From Pseudomonas azadiae (GTDB lineage Bacteria > Pseudomonadota > Gammaproteobacteria > Pseudomonadales > Pseudomonadaceae), in contig NZ_JAHSTY010000001.1 in NCBI RefSeq assembly GCF_019145355.1, positions 2,728,001 through 2,792,000 of the forward strand: a stretch of 64,000 nt of DNA, written 5' to 3'. Each line of letters starts with the position of its first letter. Position 1 is the stretch's first letter. Below, one piece after another: positions 44,880 through 54,100 of this stretch. The notes under the pieces were generated by a model. It saw only the letters and a program-made list of their open reading frames with translations, did no database searches and had not been told where the DNA came from. The position numbers were made by a program, and so were the translations under genes.

Positions 44880-45886
44880 GTACCCTGGATGCGATGCACC
44901 AGGAGCCCTGGGAATACGATTTCTTCCAGGCGCTGCGGCGTATCGAGTGCGAAGCGCCGCAACTGCCGCGCCTGGGCCATTCCCTGCGCCTGGCGGATGA
45001 CCCGCTGCGCCTGGGCCAGCAGGCCGAATGCACCTTCGCGCCGGCCACCCTGGCCTCGGTCGACGCCGGCGGCGACGGCAAGCCGGCGCGGCTGGAGCAG
45101 TTCTTTTTTGGTCTTGGCGGCCCCAATGGCCCGCTACCGCTGCATATCACCGAGTACGTGCGCGAGCGCCAGCGCAACCATGCCGACAGCACCAGCAAGC
45201 AGTTCCTGGACGTGTTCCACCATCGCCTGCTCAGCCTGTTCTACCGGGCCTGGGCCGAAGCGCGGCCGACGGTCAGCCATGACCGCCCGGACGATGACTA
45301 CTGGTCCGCGCGCCTCGCGGCCTTGAGTGGCCGCGGGATGCCGAGCCTGCTGAATCAGGGGCTCATCCCGGACACGGCGAAGCTGCATTACAGCGGCCAC
45401 CTGTCGGCGCAAACCCGCTACCCGGACGGCTTGAAGGCCATTCTAAGCGAGTACTTCGGCCTGCCGGTGCAGATCGAAGAGTACGTCGGCCAATGGCTGG
45501 AGCTGCCCGAGCGCAGCCGCGTCGGCGTGAGCGCCAGCCGCCTGGGCATGGACTTTTGCCTGGGCAGTTTCGTGTGGGACCGCCAGCACAAATTCCGCAT
45601 CCGCCTGGGCCCGCTCAAGCTGGATGACTACATGGGCATGCTGCCCGGTCACCAGCCGTTCAACGAACTGGTGGCGTGGGTGGCCGAGTACCTGGGCCAT
45701 GAATTGGACTGGGACCTGAACCTGGTTCTGCAACAACCCGAAGTCCCGGCGCTGCAACTCAACGGCCAGTTCCGCCTGGGCTTCAACACCTGGCTCGGCC
45801 AACCTGCGCATGACGCCAACGACCTAATCCTGGCCCGGCACTACGCCGATCAAGCCACCACCTCAAGGAATCCAGAGCATGGGTGA
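44843..45886 (+). CDS. tssG: TssG, T6SS baseplate protein
   Basis: 347 residues. The family start lies after about 20 residues (EPWEYDFFQALRRIECEA), and LEQFFFGLGGPNGPLPLHI and the C-terminal FRLGFNTWLGQP are characteristic. The ATG at 44843 gives a 37-bp overlap with tssF; an internal ATG at 44891 is possible but would cut into the conserved start. It overlaps clpV by 8 bp. Confidence 0.95.
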   Translation: MESQARTASDPVSTLDAMHQEPWEYDFFQALRRIECEAPQLPRLGHSLRLADDPLRLGQQAECTFAPATLASVDAGGDGKPARLEQFFFGLGGPNGPLPLHITEYVRERQRNHADSTSKQFLDVFHHRLLSLFYRAWAEARPTVSHDRPDDDYWSARLAALSGRGMPSLLNQGLIPDTAKLHYSGHLSAQTRYPDGLKAILSEYFGLPVQIEEYVGQWLELPERSRVGVSASRLGMDFCLGSFVWDRQHKFRIRLGPLKLDDYMGMLPGHQPFNELVAWVAEYLGHELDWDLNLVLQQPEVPALQLNGQFRLGFNTWLGQPAHDANDLILARHYADQATTSRNPEHG

Positions 45887-48542
45887 AATCAGTCGCGCCG
45901 CACTGTTCGGCAAACTCAACAGCGTGGCCTACAAGGCCATCGAAGCCGCCACCGTGTTCTGCAAACTACGGGGCAACCCGTATGTGGAACTGGCTCACTG
46001 GTTTCACCAGTTGCTGCAACTGCAGGATTCGGACCTGCACCGCCTGATCCGGCAGTTCAACCTTGAGCCGGCGCGCCTGGCCCGCGACCTGACCGAAGCC
46101 CTGGACCGCCTGCCGCGCGGCTCGACCTCGATCACCGACCTGTCCTCCCACGTCGAAGAAGCCGTGGAGCGCGGCTGGGTGTACGGCAGCCTGATGTTCG
46201 GCGAAAGCCAGGTGCGCACCGGCTACCTGGTGCTCGGTATCTTGAAGACGCCGAGCCTGCGCCATGCGCTGCTGGGCCTGTCTTCGGAGTTCGACAAGAT
46301 CAAGGCCGAAGCCCTGAGCGAACGGTTTGACGAATACGTCGGCGACTCGCCGGAAAACGCCCTGAGCGCCAGCGACGGTTTCAATGCCGGTGCGGTGCCG
46401 GGTGAAGCCAGCGGTGCGATGGCGCCGAGTGCGATGGGCAAGCAGGAAGCGCTCAAGCGTTTTACCGTCGACCTGACCGAGCAAGCCCGCAGCGGCAAGC
46501 TCGACCCGATCGTGGGCCGTGACGAAGAGATCCGCCAACTGGTGGACATCCTCATGCGTCGTCGCCAGAACAACCCGATCCTCACCGGTGAAGCCGGCGT
46601 GGGCAAGACCGCCGTCGTCGAAGGTTTCGCCCTGCGCATCGTCGCCGGAGACGTACCGCCGGCGCTCAAGGACGTGGAATTACGCAGCCTCGATGTGGGC
46701 CTGCTGCAAGCCGGCGCCAGCATGAAGGGCGAGTTCGAACAACGCCTGCGTCAGGTCATTGAAGACGTACAGGCCTCGCCCAAGCCGATCATCCTGTTTA
46801 TCGACGAAGCCCACACCCTGGTGGGTGCCGGCGGTGCCGCCGGCACGGGCGATGCGGCCAACCTGCTCAAACCCGCCCTCGCCCGTGGCACCTTGCGCAC
46901 CGTGGCCGCCACCACCTGGGCCGAGTACAAGAAGCACATCGAAAAAGACCCGGCGCTGACCCGCCGCTTCCAGGTGGTGCAGGTTGCCGAGCCGTCGGAA
47001 GACAAGGCGCTGCTGATGATGCGCGGCGTGGCGTCGACCATGGAAAAACACCACCAGGTGCAGATTCTCGACGAAGCCCTGGAGGCCTCGGTGAAGCTGT
47101 CCCACCGCTACATTCCAGCGCGCCAGTTGCCGGACAAATCCGTCAGCCTGCTGGACACCGCCTGCGCCCGCGTCGCCATCAGCCTGCACGCGGTGCCGGC
47201 CGAAGTGGACGACAGCCGCCGTCGTATCGAAGCACTGGAAACCGAGCTGCAGATCATCGCCCGCGAACACGCCATCGGCATTGCGATTGGCGCGCGTCAA
47301 ACCAACACCGAGGCGCTGTTGAGCGCTGAGCGCGAGCGTCTGGCCACGCTGGAAAGCCGCTGGGCCGAAGAGAAAACCTTGGTGGATGAGTTGCTCGCCA
47401 CCCGTGCGACCTTGCGTGAAAAAGCCGGCGTGGTGGACAGTGGCAGCGATGAATTGCGCGCCCAACTGGTCGACCTGCAGCAACGCCTGACGGCCCTGCA
47501 AGGCGAAACCCCGCTGATCCTGCCCACCGTGGATTACCAGGCCGTGGCCTCGGTGGTCGCCGATTGGACCGGCATCCCGGTCGGCCGCATGGCGCGCAAC
47601 GAACTGGAAACCGTACTCAACCTCGACCAGCACCTGAAAAAACGCATCATCGGGCAGGACCACGCCCTGCAGATGATCGCCAAGCGCATTCAGACCTCCC
47701 GCGCCGGCCTCGATAACCCGAGCAAGCCGATTGGCGTGTTCATGCTGGCCGGCACCTCAGGCGTGGGCAAGACCGAAACCGCCCTGGCCCTGGCCGAAGC
47801 CATGTACGGCGGCGAGCAGAACGTGATCACCATCAACATGAGCGAGTTCCAGGAAGCCCACACCGTGTCCACGCTCAAGGGCGCGCCACCGGGTTATATC
47901 GGCTACGGCGAAGGCGGCGTGCTGACCGAAGCGGTACGGCGCAAACCCTACAGCGTGGTGCTGCTCGACGAGGTGGAAAAAGCCCACCCGGACGTGCATG
48001 AGATCTTCTTCCAGGTGTTCGACAAGGGCGTGATGGAAGACGGCGAAGGCCGGGTGATCGACTTCAAAAACACCCTGATCCTGCTGACAACCAACGCCGG
48101 TACCGAGCTGATTTCCCAGGTCTGCAAAGACCCCGCGAACATCCCCGAGCCGGAAGCAATCGCCAAGGCCCTGCGCCAGCCGCTGCTGGAGATCTTCCCG
48201 CCGGCGCTGCTCGGCCGTCTGGTGACCATTCCGTACTATCCGCTGAGCGACGAGATGCTCAAGGCGATCACCCGCCTGCAACTGAACCGCATCAAGAAGC
48301 GCGTGGAGAATACCCACAAGGTGGCCTTCGACTACGACGACGCGGTGGTCGACCTCATCGTCTCGCGTTGCACCGAAACCGAAAGCGGCGGGCGCATGAT
48401 CGACACCATCCTCACCAACAGCCTGCTGCCGGACATGAGCCGTGAATTCCTCACGCGCATGTTGGAAGGCAAGGCGCTGGCGGGGGTGCGGATCAGCAGC
48501 CGGGATAATGAATTGCACTACGACTTCAGCGACGCCGAATAA
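45879..48542 (+). CDS. clpV: ClpV, AAA+ unfoldase that recycles the T6SS sheath
   Basis: 887 residues. The ClpV-type N domain (about 1-160) is followed by AAA1 with Walker A GEAGVGKT (237-244), a ClpB-like middle domain (about 410-530), and AAA2 with Walker A GTSGVGKT (about 625-632) and NMSEFQEAHTVSTLKGAPPG. It hydrolyses ATP to pull apart contracted TssB-TssC sheaths. It is the last gene of the compact plus-strand T6SS operon; a REPIN separates it from vgrG. Confidence 0.97.
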   Translation: MGEISRAALFGKLNSVAYKAIEAATVFCKLRGNPYVELAHWFHQLLQLQDSDLHRLIRQFNLEPARLARDLTEALDRLPRGSTSITDLSSHVEEAVERGWVYGSLMFGESQVRTGYLVLGILKTPSLRHALLGLSSEFDKIKAEALSERFDEYVGDSPENALSASDGFNAGAVPGEASGAMAPSAMGKQEALKRFTVDLTEQARSGKLDPIVGRDEEIRQLVDILMRRRQNNPILTGEAGVGKTAVVEGFALRIVAGDVPPALKDVELRSLDVGLLQAGASMKGEFEQRLRQVIEDVQASPKPIILFIDEAHTLVGAGGAAGTGDAANLLKPALARGTLRTVAATTWAEYKKHIEKDPALTRRFQVVQVAEPSEDKALLMMRGVASTMEKHHQVQILDEALEASVKLSHRYIPARQLPDKSVSLLDTACARVAISLHAVPAEVDDSRRRIEALETELQIIAREHAIGIAIGARQTNTEALLSAERERLATLESRWAEEKTLVDELLATRATLREKAGVVDSGSDELRAQLVDLQQRLTALQGETPLILPTVDYQAVASVVADWTGIPVGRMARNELETVLNLDQHLKKRIIGQDHALQMIAKRIQTSRAGLDNPSKPIGVFMLAGTSGVGKTETALALAEAMYGGEQNVITINMSEFQEAHTVSTLKGAPPGYIGYGEGGVLTEAVRRKPYSVVLLDEVEKAHPDVHEIFFQVFDKGVMEDGEGRVIDFKNTLILLTTNAGTELISQVCKDPANIPEPEAIAKALRQPLLEIFPPALLGRLVTIPYYPLSDEMLKAITRLQLNRIKKRVENTHKVAFDYDDAVVDLIVSRCTETESGGRMIDTILTNSLLPDMSREFLTRMLEGKALAGVRISSRDNELHYDFSDAE

Positions 48543-48563
48543 CGACTGTTGGAATGCGGTCAG

Positions 48564-48667
48564 TGTGGGAGCCGGGCTTGCCCGCGATGCAGGCACCTCG
48601 GTGTGTCAGGCACACCGAGGTGATGCTATCGCAGGCAAGCCAGCTCCCACACAAGCCAGCTCCCACA
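48564..48667. repeat. REPIN, hybrid-arm type, with 16-bp tandem tail duplication
   Basis: The 88-bp element at 48564-48651 is a sibling of the one at 41780. Its loop is itself a perfect 10-bp stem (CCTCGGTGTG / CACACCGAGG). The last 16 bp, CAAGCCAGCTCCCACA, are repeated exactly at 48652-48667. Confidence 0.9.
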
Positions 48668-48711
48668 GTTGATCCGGTCCGTCAGTGATGACGACATTTA
48701 CGGGACAACCG

Positions 48712-50652
48712 ATGCTATTCAACCAAGCCTCACGCCTGGCCAAGATCACCAGCCCCCTCGGGCCGGATGTGCTGTTGCTCAATGAAATGGGCGGCGGTGA
48801 AGAGCTGGGGCGGCTGTTCAATTACGAGCTGCAACTGACGTCCCTGGACGCCAACATCGACCTCAACCAGTTGCTCGGCAAGCCCATGAGCGTGGGCCTG
48901 CAACTGGCGGACGGCGGTGAACGGCACTTTCACGGCATCGTCGCGCGCTGCAGCCAGAACATCGACCAGGGCCAGTTCGCCAGTTACCAGGTGACGCTGC
49001 GCCCCTGGTTGTGGCTGCTGAGCCGCACCTCGGACTGCAGGATTTTCCAGAACCTGAGCATCCCGCAGATCATCAAGCAGGTGTTCCGCGACCTGGGTTT
49101 TTCCGACTTCGAGGACGCGCTGAGCCGCCCGTACCGCGAGTGGGAATACTGCGTGCAGTACCGCGAGACCAGTTTCGATTTCGTCAGCCGCCTGATGGAA
49201 CAGGAAGGCATCTACTACTTCTTCCGCCATGAGCAGGACCGCCATGTGCTGGTACTGGCCGACGCCTATGGCGCCCACACCACGGTGCCGGGCTACGCGT
49301 CGATCCCGTATTACCCCAAGGACGAGCAGCAGCGCGAACGCGACCACATGCACAACTGGCACCTGGCGCAGGAAGTGCAGCCGGGCTCGCTGGAGCTCAA
49401 CGACTACGACTTCCAGCGCCCCAGCGCCAGCATCGACGTGCGCTCGGCCATGCCGCGCCCGCACACCGCCGGCGACTATCCGCTGTACGACTACCCCGGC
49501 ACCTACGTGCAAAGCGAGGACGGCGAACACTACGCGCGCACCCGCATCGAAGCCCTGCAAACCCTGCACGAACAGATCGAGTTCGCCGGCAATGCACGGG
49601 GCCTGGGATCGGGCCACCTGTTCAGCCTCACCGGCTTCAGCCGCCAGGACCAGAACCGCGAGTACCTGATCGTCGGCTCCCGCTACTACATCGTCCAGGA
49701 AAGCCTGGAAAGCGGCGGCGGTTCGGGGTCGGCGCAGTTCGAAAGCAGCCTGACCTGCATCGACGCCCAGCAGAGCTTCCGCCCGCTGGCCAACACGCAT
49801 CGGCCCATTGTCAAAGGCCCGCAGACGGCCCTGGTGGTTGGCCCCAAAGGCGAAGAAATCTGGACCGACCAGTACGGCCGCGTAAAGGTGCACTTCTACT
49901 GGGACCGCCACGATCAATCCAACGAGAACAGCTCCTGCTGGATCCGCGTGTCGCAATCCTGGGCCGGCAAGAACTGGGGCTCGATGCAGATCCCGCGGAT
50001 CGGCCAGGAAGTGATTGTGAGCTTTCTGGAAGGTGACCCCGACCGGCCGATCATCACCGGGCGGGTCTACAACGCCGAGCAGACGGTGCCTTACGACCTG
50101 CCGGAAAACGCCACCCAGAGCGGCATGAAGAGCCGCTCGAGCAAGGGCGGCACGCCGGCCAACTTCAATGAAATCCGCATGGAGGACAAGAAGGGGTCGG
50201 AGCAGTTGTATATCCATGCCGAGCGTAATCAGGACATCGTGGTCGAGGTGGATGAGAGCCATTCGGTGGGGCATGACCGCAACAAGAGCATTGGGCACAA
50301 CGAGACGGTGACGATTGGCAACAACCGCCTGCGCATCGTCAAGCAGGAAGACATTCTTTCGGTGGGCCAGCGCAAGACCGACAGCATCAGCCAGAGCTAC
50401 GTGATTGAAGTGGGCGAGAACCTGCGCCTGGTCTGCGGCGAAAGCATTCTGGAGCTGAACGCCAGCGGTCAGATCAACCTCACCGGCGTGCAGATCAGTT
50501 TCTATGCCAGCGGTGATGCCGAGTTCAATACCGGCGGTGTACTGCACCTGAACAACGGTGGCGGCGCTGGCGCCACACCTGATGGCCAGGGCGTGAAAGC
50601 CAGCATCGACGCCAATATCAAAGCTGCGTTCCCCACGCCTAAAAGCTCCTGA
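48712..50652 (+). CDS. vgrG: VgrG spike protein
   Basis: 646 residues from the ATG at 48712, with GGGA 8-11 bp upstream. A GTG-ATG pair nine codons earlier is possible but lacks a ribosome binding site. The gp27-like part occupies residues 1-380 (ITSPLGPDVLLLNEMGGGEE start, GIYYFFRHEQDRHVLVLAD). The gp5 OB-fold follows (about 380-460, DQYGRVKVHFYWDR, IPRIGQEVIVSFLEGDPDRP), then the beta-helix spike with GHDRNKSIGHNETVTIGNNR. There is no C-terminal toxin extension, so it is a structural carrier. Adjacent eag and rhs genes make it the probable carrier of the Rhs effectors. Confidence 0.96.
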   Translation: MLFNQASRLAKITSPLGPDVLLLNEMGGGEELGRLFNYELQLTSLDANIDLNQLLGKPMSVGLQLADGGERHFHGIVARCSQNIDQGQFASYQVTLRPWLWLLSRTSDCRIFQNLSIPQIIKQVFRDLGFSDFEDALSRPYREWEYCVQYRETSFDFVSRLMEQEGIYYFFRHEQDRHVLVLADAYGAHTTVPGYASIPYYPKDEQQRERDHMHNWHLAQEVQPGSLELNDYDFQRPSASIDVRSAMPRPHTAGDYPLYDYPGTYVQSEDGEHYARTRIEALQTLHEQIEFAGNARGLGSGHLFSLTGFSRQDQNREYLIVGSRYYIVQESLESGGGSGSAQFESSLTCIDAQQSFRPLANTHRPIVKGPQTALVVGPKGEEIWTDQYGRVKVHFYWDRHDQSNENSSCWIRVSQSWAGKNWGSMQIPRIGQEVIVSFLEGDPDRPIITGRVYNAEQTVPYDLPENATQSGMKSRSSKGGTPANFNEIRMEDKKGSEQLYIHAERNQDIVVEVDESHSVGHDRNKSIGHNETVTIGNNRLRIVKQEDILSVGQRKTDSISQSYVIEVGENLRLVCGESILELNASGQINLTGVQISFYASGDAEFNTGGVLHLNNGGGAGATPDGQGVKASIDANIKAAFPTPKSS

Positions 50653-50667
50653 CGAGACCTGTTTGCC

Positions 50668-51102
50668 ATGACGTATCGAATCAACGAATTCCAGTTTCAA
50701 TTGCCTGCCGGCGAGCTGCAGGACGCCACGATCAACATCCTCAAGTTCCCCGAGCTGGGCACGTCCCTGATCGTCAGCCGCAGCCTGCTCGCCGAGGGTG
50801 AAACCCTGCACAGCAACTTCAATGACCAGCTCCAGCGCCTGGAGAAACAGGTCCAGGATTTGCGTTATCAACCCGGTGTGGATGTGCGTTTGGGCGCGGC
50901 GCAGGAAGTCGAAGGCATCGAGTTGCGCAGCCAGTTCAACAAGGGCAATGACAAGGTGTTCCAGTATCAGCTTGCGCTGGTGATTCCGGGTACGCGCAAG
51001 ATGCTGGCGTTGAGTTATGTGAAGGCGGACAAGCTTGGGGATGCCGAGGCGGCGCATTGGGCGTTGATCAAGCAGTCTTTGTCGTTCGACGCGCCACAGT
51101 GA
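50668..51102 (+). CDS. Eag (DcrB/DUF1795) chaperone for Rhs effectors
   Basis: 144 residues of the DcrB-like DUF1795 family (YRINEFQFQLPAGELQDATI start, LIVSRSLLAEGETL, QLALVIPGTRKMLALSYVKA). Eag chaperones shield the N-terminal membrane segments of prePAAR-type T6SS effectors and help load them on VgrG. It lies between vgrG and rhs1, 12 bp before rhs1, whose N-terminus has the expected membrane segments. No second eag precedes rhs2, so one chaperone probably serves both. Confidence 0.9.
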   Translation: MTYRINEFQFQLPAGELQDATINILKFPELGTSLIVSRSLLAEGETLHSNFNDQLQRLEKQVQDLRYQPGVDVRLGAAQEVEGIELRSQFNKGNDKVFQYQLALVIPGTRKMLALSYVKADKLGDAEAAHWALIKQSLSFDAPQ

Positions 51103-51114
51103 TGAGCACCTGCG

Positions 51115-54100
51115 ATGTCTGACGCGCTCTGGGCGGCACGCCTGGGCGACGGGTTGTCTCATACTAGCGTCATGGCCGATATCCTCGGCGGTGTGCTGGA
51201 GGTCGCAGCCAATGTGGCGATTACCGCGCTTGCAACCGCGGCGGTCGTGGCTGCCACCGGCATAACGGTCGCCACCGGTGGGCTTGGCGCGTGCGTGCTG
51301 GGCGCCGTGGTCGGTGTGATTGTGGGTGTGGCCATGAGCAAGACCGGGGCTGATAAAGGCTTGAGCGCCATGTGCGAGGGTATCGGCAATGCGCTGTTCC
51401 CCCCCTCGGTCATGGCGACGATCACCAGCGGGTCCACGAACACCCTGATCAATTCAACGCCGGCCGCGCGAGCGGCCGGTGCCGTGCCGTCGCATGTTGC
51501 CCCCTCGGGCACCGAAGCCGAAGAGCCCGAGGCGGAACCCAGCGAAGAGCCCACCTACCTGGATATGGCCAAAGGGTTCTTCTCGCAGATGTGGCGCCCC
51601 ACCGTTGCCACGCCAGCGTCCGGCGCCGTTCCCAAGCCGCTGGACCTGGTGGCGTGCATGAAGCATCCGCCGATGCCGCCGCAGTTTCTGGCCGAGGGTT
51701 CGGAAAAAGTCACGGTCAACGGCCAGCCCGCCGTACGTAGCGGCGACCGTAGCACGTGCGACGCAACGGTTGTGTCTTCGGGGCTGATCTCGCCAAACGT
51801 CACCATCGGCGGTGGCTCAGTGGTGGTGCGCGAAATTCGCAGCGGGAAAACACCCGGCGTTGGCCTGGCTGTCACCGCCCTTATGATGCTCAAAGGCGGC
51901 AAGGGCAAGTTCCTCAGCAACCTGCCTTGCATGCTGCTGGCGGGGGTCAATTCCTTCGTGGTCAGCCAGGCGATGGGCGCCTTGGCCAACGCGGCGATGG
52001 GCTCGTCCAACCCGGTGCATGCCAGTACCGGCGCCAAGGTTCTCGGTGGCCCTGAAGAGCTGGATTTTGCCCTGCCCGGCATCATGCCGATCGACTGGCA
52101 GCGCTTCTACAACAGCCGCGACGAGCGTCGCGATGGCCTGTTCGGCGCCGGCTGGAGCGTATCCTACGAGGTCTGCGTGGAACTGCTGCCGCATCCCGAT
52201 GGCGGTGAGCAGCTGCGCTATATCGACGAGCAGGGACGGCGCCTCGACATGGGGTCTGTCCCCTTGGGTGGCGCGGTATTCAGTGCCGGCGAAGGCCTCA
52301 GTGTCAGACGCCACCTGAGCGGCCAATTGTTGATCGAAAGTGCCGACGGCCTGTATCGGTTGTTCGAGCCCACGCCACAGGACGCCTCACTGCTTCGCCT
52401 GAGCCAATTGGGTGACCGCAACGACAACCGGATTTACCTGGACTATGACGGCAGCGGCCGGTTACGGCATCTGCGGGACACCTTTGACCTGGTCAAAGTC
52501 GAGCTGACCTACGACGCCACCTGGCAGCGCCGCATCAGCCAGATCGAGCGGCTGTACCCCGACGAGCAGCGCGAAGTGCTGATGCATTACAGCTATGACA
52601 GCCAGGGGGACCTGGCGTCCGTGCGCCAATCCGACGGGCAGGTCAAGCGCCGCTTCGGCTATGACGCGTGGCGGCGCATGGTCGAGCACCAATTACCCAC
52701 AGGTTTGCGCTGTTGTTATCAATGGGCGCTGGTGGATGATCGTGAATGGCGCGTGGTGCGGCATTGGACCGACGCGGGCGACACCTACCAGTACCACTAT
52801 GAGCTGGACGCCGGCATTACGCGCATCACCGACGGCCTGGGGCGAGTAAGCACTCGCCGCTGGGATCGGCAGCACCAGATCCTCGAAGCCACCGATGTGC
52901 TGGGACGTACCTGGGCCTTCCAGTGGAATGATGAAAGCCAACTGCTGGGTGCCACAGATCCCAATGGCGGCCAATACCAGCTCAGCTATGACGAAGCCGG
53001 CAATCTGAGCGAAACGCTCGATCCATTGGGGCGCAGCGAATCGACCCTATGGCTGGAACATTGGGCACTGCCGCTGGCGGAAACCGATGCCGCTGGTAAC
53101 ACCTGGCGATACCGCTATGACGCGCGGGGCAATTGCATCAGCGAAACCAACCCGGTCGGACACGTCACGGCCTACCATCATGATGCACACGGGCAGGTCG
53201 TGGCGATTATTGACGCCAATGGCAAGCGCAAGACCCTGCGCTGGACGCCGCTGGGCCAACTGAGCGAACACACCGACTGCTCGGGTCTTAGCACCCGCCT
53301 GAGCTACTGCACGCGCGGCCTGCTGCTGGCCAGCACCGATGCGCTCGGCGAGCGCACCGTTTTCAGTTACGACGACCAGGGCAGGCTTATCCGCAAGCAA
53401 TTGCCTGACGGGCGCAGCGAAGAGTACCAACGCGACGCCAGCGGCCAGGTGATTGGCTACAGCGACCCCGCTGGCCACACCACCTGCTTCCAGCACACGC
53501 TCAGCGGCCACTTGCGTCTGCGTATCGATGCCCACGGCCGCCGCGTGGAGTTGAACCATGATGCCTATGGTCGCCTGCAGAGTCTGATCAACGAGAACGG
53601 CGAGCGCTATCGATTCGATTGGGACGCCGCCGACCGGTTGACCCAGGAATACCGCCTGGACGGCAGCCTCAAAAGCTACGCCTACGATTCGTTGGACAAC
53701 GTCACCCAGGTGCAGACGTCCGCAGCGCCGGACACCGAGGCGCCCCTTGTTCATGACCTGGAGCGGGATGCCGCAGGTCGATTGGTCGCCAAGAACACGC
53801 TGGATGGACGAACCGAATACCGATACGACGCACTGGATCAAGTCACGGCCATCACTTTCACCGCGCATGATGGTGAACAGCAAACCCTGGGCTTTGGTTA
53901 CGACGCCCTTGGCCAGTTGATTCTTGAACAGAGTACCTCCGGCAGCCTGGCGCATCGCTACGACGAGTCGGGCAACCTGATCCAGACCCTGCTCCCCGAT
54001 GGGCGTTGGCTCAACCGCCTGCGCTACGGCAGCGGCCATCTGCACCAGATCAATCTGGATGGGCGGGTTGTCAGTGATTTCGAACGTGACCGGTTGCACC

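Noticed and set aside
48712..50652. Evolved VgrG with a C-terminal effector domain
   Set aside because: The protein ends soon after the gp5-type repeats in a short Gly/Ala-rich tail without a recognisable domain.
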